Below, piece after piece: positions 19,398 through 30,000 of a stretch of 64,000 nt of DNA. The notes under the pieces are model-generated. The model was not told the origin of the DNA, searched no databases, and saw only the letters and a list, made by a program, of their open reading frames with translations. Positions within the stretch are counted from its first letter, which is position 1, and every line of letters starts with the position of its first letter. A program made the position numbers and the translations under genes. The stretch comes from Martinezella lusitana (GTDB lineage Bacteria; Pseudomonadota; Alphaproteobacteria; Rhizobiales; Rhizobiaceae). The stretch is taken from NCBI RefSeq assembly GCF_014207095.1, contig NZ_JACHBG010000005.1, positions 372,001-436,000 on the forward strand, written 5' to 3'.

Positions 19398-19716
19398 ATA
19401 TCAATAAAATCAGATAGATGAATTGATTTCGGGCTGGCTGCAACTTGCAGCCATGTCGGAACAGCAAACTATTAGCTTTTGTTGAATTATTCCGCCGGAT
19501 TCAAACACTTGTCGGATTCCGTCAGGCGATCCCATTGAAGCCTCACGAAGAGGTTACCATCTCGATTCCAGCGGTACCGCAGAGATCGGGCCGTTTACCG
19601 CGCCGCGCGTCCTTGGAACGCGCTGAGATGCAGGTAGAGCTTTAAAAACCGCGCAGAAACCTTTCCATCGGTCGGTATCGGTCGGAGGGCAATGCGTCGT
19701 GCGAGGATACCTGACA
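19398..19716. other. Intergenic region with a 17-base inverted repeat
   Basis: About 320 bases between phaZ and the DUF2852 gene hold no convincing gene. Just after phaZ, GGCTGCAA-C-TTGCAGCC (19436-19452) is a perfect inverted repeat with no T-run, so more likely a protein site or weak hairpin than a terminator. The frame at 19445-19645 has no recognisable product. Confidence 0.5.
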
Positions 19717-20157
19717 ATGAACCAATCTGCATTGCTTCGCCCGGATTGGACTCCGGCTACTATTGCCCTGATGGTACTAGGCTTCGTGGTCTTCTGGCCG
19801 CTCGGCCTCGCCATGCTCGCCTATATTCTCTTCGGGGAACGTTTGCGGGAATTCAAACGGGATGTAAACGAAAGGACCGACGGCATGTTTGGTGGCTGCG
19901 GACGCTATCGCAATCGTCATCGCCATTCCTTCTCCTCGACCGGCAACGTCGCCTTCGACGACTGGCGCCGGGCAGAGCTTGAGCGCCTCGAGCAGGAACG
20001 CCGCAAGCTGGATGAAATGCGCGCCGAGTTCGACGCCTATGCTCGCGAACTGCGCCGCGCCAAGGATCAGGAAGAGTTTGACCGTTTCATGCGCGAACGC
20101 AACAGCGTCAAGCGCCATGACAATGGCGGCTCGCCGACCGAATTCCAGACCCCGTGA
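19717..20157 (+). CDS. DUF2852 family membrane protein
   Basis: This is a small protein of about 146 residues, function unknown. After MNQSALLRPDWTPATIA comes one membrane helix (about residues 15-37, LGFVVFWPLGLAMLAYILFG). A glycine/histidine stretch (GGCGRYRNRHRHSFSSTGN) and a charged, probably coiled-coil C-terminal half (about 80-130) follow. This layout matches the DUF2852 family of alphaproteobacteria. I chose the ATG at 19717 with GAGGA upstream; GTG at 19699 is an alternative. A terminator follows. Confidence 0.85.
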   Translation: MNQSALLRPDWTPATIALMVLGFVVFWPLGLAMLAYILFGERLREFKRDVNERTDGMFGGCGRYRNRHRHSFSSTGNVAFDDWRRAELERLEQERRKLDEMRAEFDAYARELRRAKDQEEFDRFMRERNSVKRHDNGGSPTEFQTP

Positions 20158-20189
20158 CGGGCTGTGAGAGCGGCCGCATCATAGAGTCG

Positions 20190-20217
20190 AAACCGGCATC
20201 ATCGGGTGCCGGTTTTT
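20190..20217 (+). terminator. Rho-independent terminator after DUF2852 gene
   Basis: AAACCGGCA (20190-20198) pairs with TGCCGGTTT (20207-20215) across an eight-base loop, and the T-run continues to 20217. Confidence 0.85.
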
Positions 20218-20256
20218 CTTTGCCAGATCCTCCCGCGAATCATATAAAACTGCCTC

Positions 20257-21018
20257 ATGTTTCCACTGCTCTCCAGATCCCGCAAACCGCAGGCCAAGCC
20301 GCCTGCGCAGGAAACACGTACCCTTGACGTCGCCGGCCGCCTGATGCCGCTGACGATCCGCCAGCATGAGCGGGCAACCCGCATTACGCTCAGGATCGAG
20401 CCCGGCGGCAAGGCCCTGAAGATGACTGTTCCGCGCGGCCTTTCTGCCCGCGAAGTCAATGCCTTCCTCGACCGGCATCAGGGCTGGCTTCTGACCAAGC
20501 TCGCGAAATTCACGGCGGACAACAGCCTGCGCGGCGGCAGCGAAATCCTCCTGCGCGGCGTGCGCCACCACATCGAGCATACCGGCACCCTGCGCGGCCT
20601 CACCGAAGCCGTTATCGTCGATGGCCGGCCGGTGCTGCGCGTCAGCGGCATGCCCGAACATGCCGGCCGCCGCATCGCCACCTTCTTGAAAAAAGAGGCC
20701 CGCGCCGATCTGGAAAGATACGTCGCAATCCACGCCAAGACCATCCGCGCGACTGTCTCCTCCATCACCATGAAGGATACCCGCAGCCGCTGGGGCTCTT
20801 GTTCCTCGCAGGGCAATCTCAGCTTTTCCTGGCGCATCGTCATGGCGCCGCCGCTGGTCATCGATTACCTCGCCGCCCACGAAGTCGCGCATTTGCGCGA
20901 GATGAACCACGGCCCGCGCTTCTGGGCGCTCTGCCTCAAGCTCTGCCCCGACATGGACGAAGCCAAAGCCTGGTTGAAGCGCCACGGCAGCCAGCTGCAC
21001 GCAATCGATTTTGATTGA
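20257..21018 (+). CDS. YgjP/SprT-like M48-type metallopeptidase (DUF45)
   Basis: This is a putative zinc metalloprotease of the YgjP-like family, 253 residues. The zinc motif HEVAH lies in YLAAHEVAHLREMNHG. A downstream histidine (NHGPRFW) is the usual third ligand. Upstream are DTRSRWGSCSSQGNLSFSWR and LDRHQGWLLTKL, both typical. It has no signal peptide, so it is probably cytosolic. The physiological substrate is unknown. It stands alone between a terminator and a repeat element. Confidence 0.9.
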   Translation: MFPLLSRSRKPQAKPPAQETRTLDVAGRLMPLTIRQHERATRITLRIEPGGKALKMTVPRGLSAREVNAFLDRHQGWLLTKLAKFTADNSLRGGSEILLRGVRHHIEHTGTLRGLTEAVIVDGRPVLRVSGMPEHAGRRIATFLKKEARADLERYVAIHAKTIRATVSSITMKDTRSRWGSCSSQGNLSFSWRIVMAPPLVIDYLAAHEVAHLREMNHGPRFWALCLKLCPDMDEAKAWLKRHGSQLHAIDFD

Positions 21019-21086
21019 GTGGCATTCTGCCGGAGCAAGCTGGAGTGCGCCCAAGGCAATTGCTTGCGACTGCATATGGACAGGTT

Positions 21087-21225
21087 AGCCCCTCATCCGT
21101 CCTCACACAGCTTCGCCTCGCTCATCTGTTCGAGTCCACCTTCTCCCCGCACGCGGGGCGGAGAGGTTTGGTGAGGTCGCCCCCTCTCCTCGTCAAAACG
21201 GGGAGAGGGCTGGGGTGAGGGGCAC
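21087..21225. repeat. Dispersed CCTC/GAGG-rich repeat, copy 1
   Basis: The element begins AGCCCCTCATCC and ends GGCTGGGGTGAGGGGCA, so its ends are inverted repeats. Inside, CCCTCTCCTCG faces CGGGGAGAGGG, and CTTCTCCCCGCACGCGGGG forms a further hairpin. A diverged copy lies at 49463-49606. Elements ending in GGGGTGAGGGGC are common between genes in Rhizobiales, as I recall. No coding potential is evident. Confidence 0.78.
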
Positions 21226-21322
21226 TTTTATTTCATAGACAATGGTCCTGGAGCCCCGCAAAAATCCCGCCAACGTCGCCTTTAGGCTCGACTCTTTCCA
21301 ATTTTCGTGTCACTCCGCTGCC

Positions 21323-21997
21323 ATGAACCCCGATGTCAAAATTTGTGGTCTGAAGACGCCGGAAGCGGTGGATCGTGCTCTTGAGCGCGGCGCTACCCAT
21401 ATCGGCTTTATCTTCTTCGAAAAGAGCCCGCGCTATATCGAGCCCGACATGGCCGGCCTGCTGGCCGAGCGTGCTCGCGGCAAGGCGAAGGTCGTTGCCG
21501 TCACGGTCAATCCCAGCAATGACGATCTCGACGAGATCATGTCGCTGGTGCGGCCCGACATATTGCAGCTCCATGGCAATGAAAGCCCGGAGCGTGTGCT
21601 GACCATCAAAGCGGTCTATAATGTCCCCGTCATGAAGGCCATGTCGGTGCGCGACGCCGACGATCTGAAGCGGGTGGAATCCTATATCGGCATTGCCGAC
21701 CGCTTCCTGTTCGACGCCAAGCCGCCCGCTGGCTCGGAGCTGCCGGGTGGAAACGGCGTGTCCTTCGATTGGGGCCTGATGAGCTGGCTCGACGATCGGG
21801 TGGATTACATGCTGTCGGGCGGTGTCAACAAGGACAATGTTGCCCGCGCGCTGGCATCCACCAAGGCCACGGGCATCGATCTTTCCTCCGCCGTTGAAAG
21901 CGCGCCGGGTGTGAAGGATTTGGGCAAGATCGACCAATTTTTCGACGCTTTTGCAGAAGCATGTCTGCCGGAACCGGCAGCAGGGAGTAGAAAGTGA
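21323..21997 (+). CDS. trpF: Phosphoribosylanthranilate isomerase TrpF
   Basis: TrpF catalyses the Amadori rearrangement of phosphoribosylanthranilate in tryptophan synthesis. Its (beta/alpha)8 barrel shows the active-site [13 protein letters not shown] with the catalytic cysteine at the N-terminus. [17 protein letters not shown] and [12 protein letters not shown] follow. The catalytic aspartate is in FLFDAKPP, and the phosphate loop in [11 protein letters not shown]. The ATG at 21323 gives 224 residues beginning MNPDVKICG; the upstream 27 codons lack homology. No strong Shine-Dalgarno is visible. The 3' end overlaps trpB by four bases. Confidence 0.96.
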   Translation: MNPDVKICGLKTPEAVDRALERGATHIGFIFFEKSPRYIEPDMAGLLAERARGKAKVVAVTVNPSNDDLDEIMSLVRPDILQLHGNESPERVLTIKAVYNVPVMKAMSVRDADDLKRVESYIGIADRFLFDAKPPAGSELPGGNGVSFDWGLMSWLDDRVDYMLSGGVNKDNVARALASTKATGIDLSSAVESAPGVKDLGKIDQFFDAFAEACLPEPAAGSRK

Positions 21998-23208
21998 ACC
22001 AGACGCCTAAACCCAATTCCTTCCGCTCCGGCCCCGATGAGGACGGCCGTTTCGGCATTTACGGCGGTCGTTTCGTAGCCGAAACGTTGATGCCGCTGAT
22101 CCTGGATTTGCAGGAGGAATGGAACAAGGCGAAGGACGACCCGGTCTTCCAGGCGGAGCTGAAGTCGCTGGGCACGCATTATATCGGCCGCCCGAGCCCG
22201 CTTTATTTCGCCGAGCGCCTGACGGCCGAACTCGGTGGCGCGAAGATCTACTTCAAGCGCGAAGAGCTGAATCACACCGGCTCGCACAAGATCAACAATT
22301 GCATCGGCCAGATCCTGCTTGCCAAGCGTATGGGCAAGACCCGCATCATCGCCGAAACCGGCGCCGGCCAGCACGGCGTTGCCTCGGCGACCGTTGCCGC
22401 CCGTTTCGGCCTGCCTTGCGTGGTCTACATGGGCGCGACCGATGTCGAGCGCCAGGCGCCGAACGTGTTCCGCATGAAGCTTTTGGGTGCAGAGGTTATC
22501 CCGGTCACCGCCGGCAGCGGCACGCTGAAGGACGCGATGAACGAGGCGCTGCGCGACTGGGTCACCAATGTCGACGACACCTATTACCTGATCGGCACGG
22601 CCGCCGGCCCGCATCCCTATCCGGAAATGGTCCGCGATTTCCAGGCCGTGATCGGCACGGAGGCCCGCGCGCAGATCCTGGAGGCAGAAGGCCGCCTGCC
22701 GGATCTCGTCGTGGCGGCCGTCGGCGGCGGCTCGAATGCCATCGGCATCTTCCATCCTTTCCTCGATGACGAGGGCGTCAAGATCGTTGGCGTCGAAGCC
22801 GGTGGCAAGGGCCTTGAGGGCGACGAGCATTGCGCCTCCATCACCGCCGGTTCGCCCGGCGTGCTGCATGGCAACCGCACCTATCTGCTGCAGGACGGCG
22901 ACGGCCAGATCAAGGAAGGTCATTCCATTTCGGCCGGCCTCGATTATCCCGGCATCGGCCCGGAACACTCCTGGCTGAACGATATCGGCCGCGCCGAATA
23001 TGTTCCGATCATGGACCATGAGGCGCTCGATGCCTTCCAGACGCTGACGCGCCTCGAAGGCATCATTCCGGCGCTCGAGCCGAGCCATGCGCTCGCCGAG
23101 GTGATTAAGCGCGCCCCGAAGATGGGCAAGGACCAGATCATCCTGATGAACCTCTCCGGCCGTGGTGACAAAGACATCTTCACCGTCGGCAAGATTCTGG
23201 GAATGTGA
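21994..23208 (+). CDS. trpB: Tryptophan synthase beta chain TrpB (GTG start)
   Basis: TrpB condenses indole with serine using PLP. The cofactor lysine is in [12 protein letters not shown] (Lys99). The substrate loop [19 protein letters not shown] and the phosphate-binding GGGSNAIG follow, then [19 protein letters not shown]. The length is 404. The GTG start overlaps the trpF stop (GTGA). It forms the alpha2-beta2 complex with TrpA, encoded ten bases downstream. Confidence 0.98.
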   Translation: MNQTPKPNSFRSGPDEDGRFGIYGGRFVAETLMPLILDLQEEWNKAKDDPVFQAELKSLGTHYIGRPSPLYFAERLTAELGGAKIYFKREELNHTGSHKINNCIGQILLAKRMGKTRIIAETGAGQHGVASATVAARFGLPCVVYMGATDVERQAPNVFRMKLLGAEVIPVTAGSGTLKDAMNEALRDWVTNVDDTYYLIGTAAGPHPYPEMVRDFQAVIGTEARAQILEAEGRLPDLVVAAVGGGSNAIGIFHPFLDDEGVKIVGVEAGGKGLEGDEHCASITAGSPGVLHGNRTYLLQDGDGQIKEGHSISAGLDYPGIGPEHSWLNDIGRAEYVPIMDHEALDAFQTLTRLEGIIPALEPSHALAEVIKRAPKMGKDQIILMNLSGRGDKDIFTVGKILGM

Positions 23209-23218
23209 GTTAGACGCC

Positions 23219-24058
23219 ATGACCGCACGTATGGACAAACGCTTCGCCGCTCTGAAGGCTGAAGGCCGCCCGGCACTCGTCACCTATTTCATGGGCGGCG
23301 ACCCCGATTACGACACCTCGCTCGGCATCATGAAGGCGCTGCCGGAAGCCGGCGCCGACGTCATCGAGCTCGGCATGCCCTTTTCCGATCCCATGGCTGA
23401 CGGCCCGGCGATCCAGCTTGCCGGCCAGCGCGCCTTGAAGGCCGGCCAGACGCTGAAGAAGACGCTGCAGCTTGCTGCCGATTTCCGTAAAGTCGATGCC
23501 GATACGCCGATCGTGATGATGGGCTACTACAATCCGATCTACATCTACGGCGTCGAAAAGTTCCTCGATGACGCGCTTGCCGCTGGGATCGACGGTCTGA
23601 TCGTCGTCGACCTGCCGCCGGAAATGGATGACGAGCTCTGCATTCCGGCCATCCGCAAGGGCATCAACTTCATCCGCCTGGCGACACCGACGACCGACGA
23701 CAAACGCTTGCCGACGGTTCTCAAGAACACGACCGGCTTCGTCTATTACGTCTCGATGAACGGCATCACCGGTTCGGCTCTGCCGGATCCGTCGCTGGTT
23801 TCGGGCGCCGTCAAGCGCATCAAGCAGCATACGGAGCTGCCGGTTTGCGTCGGCTTCGGCGTCAAGACGGCCGAACATGCCAAGCTGATCGGCGCTTCGG
23901 CTGATGGGGTCGTCGTCGGCACCGCCATCGTCAACCAGATCGCCACCAGCCTTACCAAGGATGGCAAGGCGACTTCAGATACCATCCAGGCCGTTGCCAC
24001 GCTTGTGCGCGGCCTGTCGACAGGAACGCGCTCTGCGCGCCTTGTTGCCGCCGAATAG
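23219..24058 (+). CDS. trpA: Tryptophan synthase alpha chain TrpA
   Basis: TrpA cleaves indole-3-glycerol phosphate to indole, which is tunnelled to TrpB. The catalytic glutamate is in [17 protein letters not shown] (about residues 45-61), with the second acid in the same block. [20 protein letters not shown], the mobile loop [13 protein letters not shown] and [13 protein letters not shown] follow. Its 279 residues are normal. I chose the ATG at 23219 ([12 protein letters not shown]); an earlier frame from 23162 overlaps trpB. Confidence 0.97.
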   Translation: MTARMDKRFAALKAEGRPALVTYFMGGDPDYDTSLGIMKALPEAGADVIELGMPFSDPMADGPAIQLAGQRALKAGQTLKKTLQLAADFRKVDADTPIVMMGYYNPIYIYGVEKFLDDALAAGIDGLIVVDLPPEMDDELCIPAIRKGINFIRLATPTTDDKRLPTVLKNTTGFVYYVSMNGITGSALPDPSLVSGAVKRIKQHTELPVCVGFGVKTAEHAKLIGASADGVVVGTAIVNQIATSLTKDGKATSDTIQAVATLVRGLSTGTRSARLVAAE

Positions 24059-24166
24059 TTTTCCCATATAGGCCTTTCCCCAATCCCTCGCGGATTGAGG
24101 AAGAGCCCTATGGGCATTTGGTGGCGACTAGGATATCGATTAATTCGGTCGATTAGGAGTTTCGAA

Positions 24167-25078
24167 TTGAACTGGATCACGAACTACGTCCGCCCGCGGA
24201 TCAATTCCATGCTGGGCCGTCGCGAGGTTCCGGAAAATCTCTGGATCAAGTGCCCCGAGACGGGCGAGATGGTCTTCCACAAGGATCTGGAAGACAACAA
24301 GTGGGTCATTCCAGCCTCCGGCTTCCATATGAAGATGCCGGCCAAGGCTCGCCTTGCCGATCTCTTCGACAAGGGTGAATACGAAGCCCTGCCGCAGCCG
24401 AAAGTGGCGCAGGACCCGCTGAAGTTCCGCGATTCGAAGAAATACATCGATCGCCTGAAGGACAGCCGTCTGAAGACCGAGCAGGAAGACACCGTTCTCG
24501 CTGGCCTCGGCAAGGTTCGCGGCGTGAAGCTCGTGGCTGTCGTCCATGAATTCAACTTCATCGGCGGCTCGCTCGGCATGGCGGCCGGCGAGGCCATCGT
24601 GAAGGCCTTCGAGCGCGCGATTGCGGAGAAGTGCCCGTTGGTCATGTTCCCGGCTTCGGGTGGTGCACGCATGCAGGAAGGCATCCTGTCGCTGATGCAG
24701 CTGCCACGCACGACGGTTGCCGTCGACCTGTTGAAGGAAGCTGGCCAGCCCTATATCGTGGTTCTGACCAACCCGACCACCGGTGGCGTTACCGCATCCT
24801 ACGCCATGCTTGGCGATATCCACATGGCCGAGCCGGGTGCGGAGATCGGCTTTGCCGGCAAGCGCGTTATCGAGCAGACGCTGCGCGAAAAGCTGCCCGA
24901 AGGCTTCCAGACCTCCGAATATCTGCTGGAGCACGGTATGGTCGATATGGTCGTGAAGCGGCATGACATTCCGGATACTCTCGCTACGCTTCTCAAGATT
25001 CTGACCAAGGCGCCGGCAAACGATGTGTCCGCCAAGAGCAAGAACGGCGCTGCATTGCCGGTAGCGGCGAAGGCCTGA
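24167..25078 (+). CDS. accD: Acetyl-CoA carboxylase carboxyltransferase beta subunit AccD (TTG start)
   Basis: AccD is half of the carboxyltransferase that moves CO2 from biotin to acetyl-CoA. Crotonase-fold blocks are [35 protein letters not shown], then [19 protein letters not shown] and [13 protein letters not shown] place the start at the TTG at 24167, preceded by AGGAG, giving [11 protein letters not shown] as in remembered homologues. The ATG at 24113 and codons upstream are unlike the family. The N-terminal zinc ribbon is degenerate: only Cys29 of the four expected cysteines is present (IKCPETGEM ... WVIPASGFH). Confidence 0.96.
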   Translation: MNWITNYVRPRINSMLGRREVPENLWIKCPETGEMVFHKDLEDNKWVIPASGFHMKMPAKARLADLFDKGEYEALPQPKVAQDPLKFRDSKKYIDRLKDSRLKTEQEDTVLAGLGKVRGVKLVAVVHEFNFIGGSLGMAAGEAIVKAFERAIAEKCPLVMFPASGGARMQEGILSLMQLPRTTVAVDLLKEAGQPYIVVLTNPTTGGVTASYAMLGDIHMAEPGAEIGFAGKRVIEQTLREKLPEGFQTSEYLLEHGMVDMVVKRHDIPDTLATLLKILTKAPANDVSAKSKNGAALPVAAKA

Positions 25079-25084
25079 TATCAC

Positions 25085-25184
25085 AGAGCATTTCCAGGAA
25101 AAGTGCGTAGCGGTTCCCCGTTCGGAATTGCGTGAAACCAAGAGGCTGAGCATTTCGCGATTTGAAGAAGATCGGAAGCGCTCT
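25085..25184. repeat. RIME-like intergenic palindromic element, family A
   Basis: The copy begins AGAGCATTTCCAGGAAAAGT and includes GCGTAGCGGTTCCCCGTTCG. It ends GGAAGCGCTCT, so its ends pair. It shares the GGAAAAGTGC...AGCGGTT...CGTTCGGAAT pattern with 13727-13825. It sits between accD and folC, inside what would otherwise be one operon. Confidence 0.78.
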
Positions 25185-25210
25185 AGATAGCCAAAAGGCG
25201 GAGGTGCGGG

Positions 25211-26563
25211 ATGACGGCTATGGATCAATCCGCAAAGAGCGAAGCAGCGCGGGAAATCGAGAAACTCTTGGAGTTGCACCCCAAGGGTTTCGATCTCTCC
25301 CTAGAGAGAATAACCCGGCTGCTCGATATCCTCGGCAATCCTCACAAGAAGCTGCCGCCGGTGATCCATGTCGCCGGCACCAACGGCAAGGGATCGGTCA
25401 CAGCTTTTTGCCGCGCCTTGCTCGAGGCCGGCGGCTACAGCGTGCATGTCCATACTTCGCCGCATCTTGTGAACTGGCACGAGCGTTACCGCATGGGCAT
25501 CCAAGGTGGCCGTGGTCAACTCGTCGACGATGCCGTCTTTGCCGATGCGCTGCGTCGCATAGCTGCTGCCAATGCCGGCCAGAAGATCACCGTCTTCGAA
25601 ATCCTGACGGCTGCAACCTTCCTTCTCTTCGCTGAACATCCAGCCGATGCCGCCGTCATCGAAGTCGGCCTTGGCGGTCGCTTCGATGCCACCAACGTTA
25701 TTTCCGATCCGGCCGTCTCGGTCATCATGCCGATTTCGCTCGATCACCAGCCCTATCTCGGCGATCGCGTCGAGCTGATCGCCGCCGAGAAGGCCGGCAT
25801 CATGAAATCTGGTCATCCCGTCGTCATCGGCCATCAGGAATATGATGCCGCGCTCGATGTGCTGATCGCGACGGCCGAGCGGCTTCGCTGCCCGACCGCC
25901 ATTTTCGGCCAGGATTTTTCCGCCCACGAGGAATATGGCAAGCTGGTCTATCAGGACGAATTCGGCTTGGCCGACCTGCCACTGCCGCGCCTGCCGGGCC
26001 GTCACCAGTATGGCAATGCCGCTGCCGCCATCCGCGCCGTCAAGGCTGCGGGTTTCACCGTCACCGAAGCGATGATGGAAAAGGCGATGACCTCGGTCGA
26101 GTGGCCTGGCCGCCTGCAGCGGCTGACCGAAGGCAATCTGCTGCCACACGCGCCCGAAGGGGCGGAGATTTGGGTCGATGGCGGCCATAATTCCGGCGCC
26201 GGCGAAGTCATTGCCGAGGCTATGGCTAATTTCGAGGAGCGCCAGCCGCGACCGTTATTCCTGATCATCGGCATGATCAACACCAAGGATCCGATAGGCT
26301 ATTTCAAGGCTTTCGCCGGTCTTGCCGAGAAGGTCTATTGCGTACCGATCCGCGGCAGCGATGCCATGATCGATCCGGTTATTCTGGCCAATGCCGCCTA
26401 TGATGCCGGCCTGGTGGCCGAACCGATGTCTGATGTCGGCGAGGCGCTGGATGCGATTAAGGCTATCGCGGCGCCAGCCTCGCCACCTCCGCGCATCCTG
26501 ATCGGCGGCTCCCTCTATCTGGTTGGCGATGTGCTTGCCGACAATGGCACGCCGCCGCGGTAA
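25211..26563 (+). CDS. folC: Folylpolyglutamate / dihydrofolate synthase FolC
   Basis: FolC adds glutamate to dihydropteroate and to reduced folates. The P-loop HVAGTNGKGSVTAF has its lysine near residue 60. SVHVHTSPHLVNWHERYR, EVGLGGRFDATN and the catalytic-region SLDHQPYLGDRVELIAAEKAGI follow. The C-terminal domain has WPGRLQRL and WVDGGHNSGAGEV. The length is 450. A strong GGAGGTG precedes the ATG at 25211. It follows accD with a repeat element in the gap and ends at a terminator. Confidence 0.97.
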   Translation: MTAMDQSAKSEAAREIEKLLELHPKGFDLSLERITRLLDILGNPHKKLPPVIHVAGTNGKGSVTAFCRALLEAGGYSVHVHTSPHLVNWHERYRMGIQGGRGQLVDDAVFADALRRIAAANAGQKITVFEILTAATFLLFAEHPADAAVIEVGLGGRFDATNVISDPAVSVIMPISLDHQPYLGDRVELIAAEKAGIMKSGHPVVIGHQEYDAALDVLIATAERLRCPTAIFGQDFSAHEEYGKLVYQDEFGLADLPLPRLPGRHQYGNAAAAIRAVKAAGFTVTEAMMEKAMTSVEWPGRLQRLTEGNLLPHAPEGAEIWVDGGHNSGAGEVIAEAMANFEERQPRPLFLIIGMINTKDPIGYFKAFAGLAEKVYCVPIRGSDAMIDPVILANAAYDAGLVAEPMSDVGEALDAIKAIAAPASPPPRILIGGSLYLVGDVLADNGTPPR

Positions 26564-26580
26564 GCCAAATCGAGATCAAC

Positions 26581-26609
26581 AAAAAAGCCCGGTCGAGCCG
26601 GGCTTTTTT
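26581..26609. terminator. Bidirectional terminator between folC and trxA
   Basis: AAAAAAGCCCGG (26581-26592) pairs with CCGGGCTTTTTT (26598-26609) over a five-base loop. With A and T runs on either side it can end both the folC and the trxA transcripts. Confidence 0.95.
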
Positions 26610-26628
26610 CATGCGATCGATACCGAGA

Positions 26629-26949
26629 TCAGGATGCGCTGGAGATCCAGTTCTGCAGGGCCGTCTTGGGAGCGGCGCCGACCTTGATGTCAGCAACTTC
26701 GCCGCCCTTGAACATGGCAAGCGTTGGGATCGAGCGAACGCCGAACTGTGCAGCCAGTTCCGGGTTTTCGTCGATATTGAGCTTGGCGACCTTGACCTTG
26801 CCTTCGAACTGCACTGCGAGTTCTTCGAGAGCGGGAGCGATCATCTTGCACGGACCGCACCATTCGGCCCAGAAATCAACAACGACGGGCTCGGCGGACT
26901 GCAGGACTTCGGCAGCGAAGTTGGAGGTATCGACTTTAACGGTAGCCAT
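26629..26949 (-). CDS. trxA: Thioredoxin TrxA
   Basis: This is cytosolic disulfide reductase. The active site [16 protein letters not shown] has the redox cysteines at about residues 31 and 34. [22 protein letters not shown] carries the conserved cis-proline. The length of 106 residues is classical. It is the last gene of the minus-strand addB-addA-trxA series, 75 bases after addA. That order is common in alphaproteobacteria. Confidence 0.98.
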   Translation of the reverse strand: MATVKVDTSNFAAEVLQSAEPVVVDFWAEWCGPCKMIAPALEELAVQFEGKVKVAKLNIDENPELAAQFGVRSIPTLAMFKGGEVADIKVGAAPKTALQNWISSAS

Positions 26950-27024
26950 AGGCTGCTCCTTTACCAGGATTTGCGGTTGCTAAATATGTGATGGTGCGGT
27001 GCCCAAATTTCAATATTTGGTATT

Positions 27025-30000
27025 TCACTTTGTCTCGAGCTCCGCAAGCGCCCATGCAAGCGCCTCTTCGGATAGCGTGTAGATCGCTGCGCTTTCGGTG
27101 TAGACCAGCAGGCAATCGACGCGCTTTCCCGGATAGAGCGGCAAGAGGATGGCGCGGTAGATGGCGAGCTGCGCTTTATGGGCGAAAGGGATGTCGCTTT
27201 CGTTGCGGGGCGGCACTCGGTTGGTCTTGTAGTCGAGAATGACGATGCGGTCGTCAAGGTCAGCCAGGCGGTCGATACGGCCCGATACGGCATAGGACTG
27301 GCCGCCGAGTTTCAGCGTTCCCATGATCGAGACTTCCGCCTGTGCATGCGCGCCGAAAGTGCCTTGCAGCTCCGGATGGTCAAGCAGCGCCATGACGGCC
27401 CTGATCAAGGCTTCCCGTTCGGCCTGTGGCCAGAAGCGAGCCGCCCGCTCGGCATAGCGCCGTGCGGCATCGACACGGTCTTCCGGCGCGATATCGGGCA
27501 ATGTTTGCAGCATGCGGTGGATGAAGCGGCCCTTCTGCAGGGCGCGGTCCGATTTCGCCTTTTCGCCGAAAAGCGCCGACGTGACGAGCAGGTTGTCGGC
27601 CTCATCGTCGACAACGGTGCCGACGCCGGATGGGCTGAGGGGGCGCGGCAGGTTTCGCGACGGCGGCAGCGGCCGGCTGAGGCCGGCGGGCAGGCCGGTA
27701 CGCTCCGTGCGTTTTTCCGGTTCGCGCATGGTTTCGAACTCGCGCTGCACCTGCGCGACGTGCCAGCTCAAACCGTCCCAATCGCCATCAGGCCCGGAGA
27801 AGGTCTTCGGCGTGCAGTGCTGCTCGTCTCCGCGTAGTGCCGTGGAAATCATGGCATGCCAGGTATCGGCGTTCTCGCGGATGCCGCGATAGCCGCAGAT
27901 GATCAGTCGGTCGGCGGCGCGCGTCATGCCGACATAGAGCAGGCGGCGATATTCCTCTTCTGCAAGGGATTGCAGCCGCGCCGTATCGGCCTGCGTCAGC
28001 GAATTGGCAAGCGCCGAGACAGGCACCCAGACCGGCAGCGGAATCTGGTCCCGGCCGGTCTCGATCAGCCGCATCTTCGGCAGGTGTGTGTGGGTGAAGG
28101 CCTTGCCGCCGCCATCAACGAGGAAGACGATCGGCGCCTCCAGCCCCTTCGAGGCATGCACCGTCATGATCCGCACTTCATTGCGGCCCTTGTCCTGCTC
28201 GCGCTTCACGGTCGGCGCTTCAAGCTCCAGCGTCGAGATGAAGGATTGCAGCCCAGGCAGACCGCTGGTCTCATGGTCCAGCGCGAAAGTCAGGAATTCG
28301 TCAAGGATATCGCTGACCTCGGTGCCGAGTCGCGCCAGAAACTGCCGTCTGCCGCCGAAGCAGCCGAGCACGCGCGCGTAGAAGTCGTGAACGGCCAGGC
28401 TCTTCGACAGCGAAAGATAGGTTTTCAGCCGCTCGGCTGCCTGCTTGAAACGATCATGGCCATCCTCGGCAAATCGCTGCAGGTGGCTCCAGACGCTTTC
28501 CTCTTCATCGCGATAGGCGGCGACGGCGAAGACATCGTCTTCGCTGAGATCGAACAAGGGGCTTTTCAATAGCGCGGAGAGCGAAAGATCGTCTTCCGGC
28601 AGCAGCAGGAAGCGGCCGAGCGCGAGGAGATCCTGAATGGCGATATGGCTGGTCAGCACCAGACGATCGGCGCCGGCGACCGGAATATTGCCGCGTCGTT
28701 TCAAAGCGCGGGTCAGCGCGTTGACGAAGCTGTCGCGCTTGCGCACCAGCACGAGAATGTCGCCGGCCTCGATGAACCGGGCCTTGCCCTTCTCGATGAT
28801 GGTTTCCCGCCCGACGAGATTGCCGATCGTCAGTGCCATCCGTCGCGCCAGGATGGCGGCTGGAGCACTTTCCGGCGTCGAGTCGAAAGGTGCCGTCCAG
28901 TCTTCTTCCTTGGCGGCCGGCTCCGGTGCGATCATCTCCCAAAGGTCGACGGCGCCGGGATGGCCGATGCGGCTAGAGCGGTGCACCACCGGCTCGTTGA
29001 CGGCGCTCAGTCCACGGGCATTCTCCGGGCTGGTGAAAACATGGTCGACGGCGCCGAGCACATCGGCGGTCGAGCGGAAGGACAGCGGCAGGCGGATCGA
29101 CGAGAATTGCTGGCCGCTCGCGCCCACGCGCCGTCTCGTGCGGTCGCTCTCCTCGGAAAAGCGTTCGGGACGGGCGCCCTGGAACGAGTAGATAGACTGC
29201 TTCTCGTCGCCGACGGCAAAGATCGTCCGCAGCGTCGGCCGTGCGCTTTCGCCGGAAAAGAAATCCTCCGCCAGCGACTGGATGACACTCCACTGGATCG
29301 GGCTGGTGTCCTGCGCCTCATCCACCAGAATATGATCGATGCCTTGATCCAGCTTGTAGTGAATCCAGGGTCCGACATCCTTCTTGGTCAGGAGATCGGC
29401 CGTGCGGGTGATGAGATCTTCGAAATCGAGCTGGCTGCGACGCTTCTTCAGCTCCTCGTAATCCCGGTTCAGCCGGTCGGCGAGGATGAGGGCGGCCCGC
29501 GTTGCGCGGTACATCCGCATCAGCTTCAACCGGTCGCGGCAGGCAACCACATGGGCGCGTGCCTCAGCGACAGCCTCGGCAAGGGCAGGGGCATCTGCCA
29601 GCATTGCCTTGACGAAGAACTGGCTGTCGGATTTCGGCTCGCCCTTGGCCGTCAGCATGGTTTTTTCGAGGATTTCAGCGCGGGCGATCGGATCCGTCTC
29701 GCGTTTGGCGAGGCGCAGGGCGTAGGCGACCTCTTGCGCCTTGGCGCCGCCCTTCTGGTCGGCAAGCGTCAGATAGAGCTCAAGCATTGTGCCGGAGAGG
29801 CCGGGAAGCGGCCAGTATTGCCCGGCGATGCCGTCTTCCGTGTCGCCGGTGGAGAGGCCGAGCCGCGCCAGCAAGGCCGCCTCAAAGCCACCTTGCCGCT
29901 CGGCTGCCTCGGTGAAGCGTCGGATGGCATTGCGATTGGCGACGATATCGGCGAGCAGCGTTTCCAGGCCAGATTCGTCACCGAGATCGAGCACATAGGC

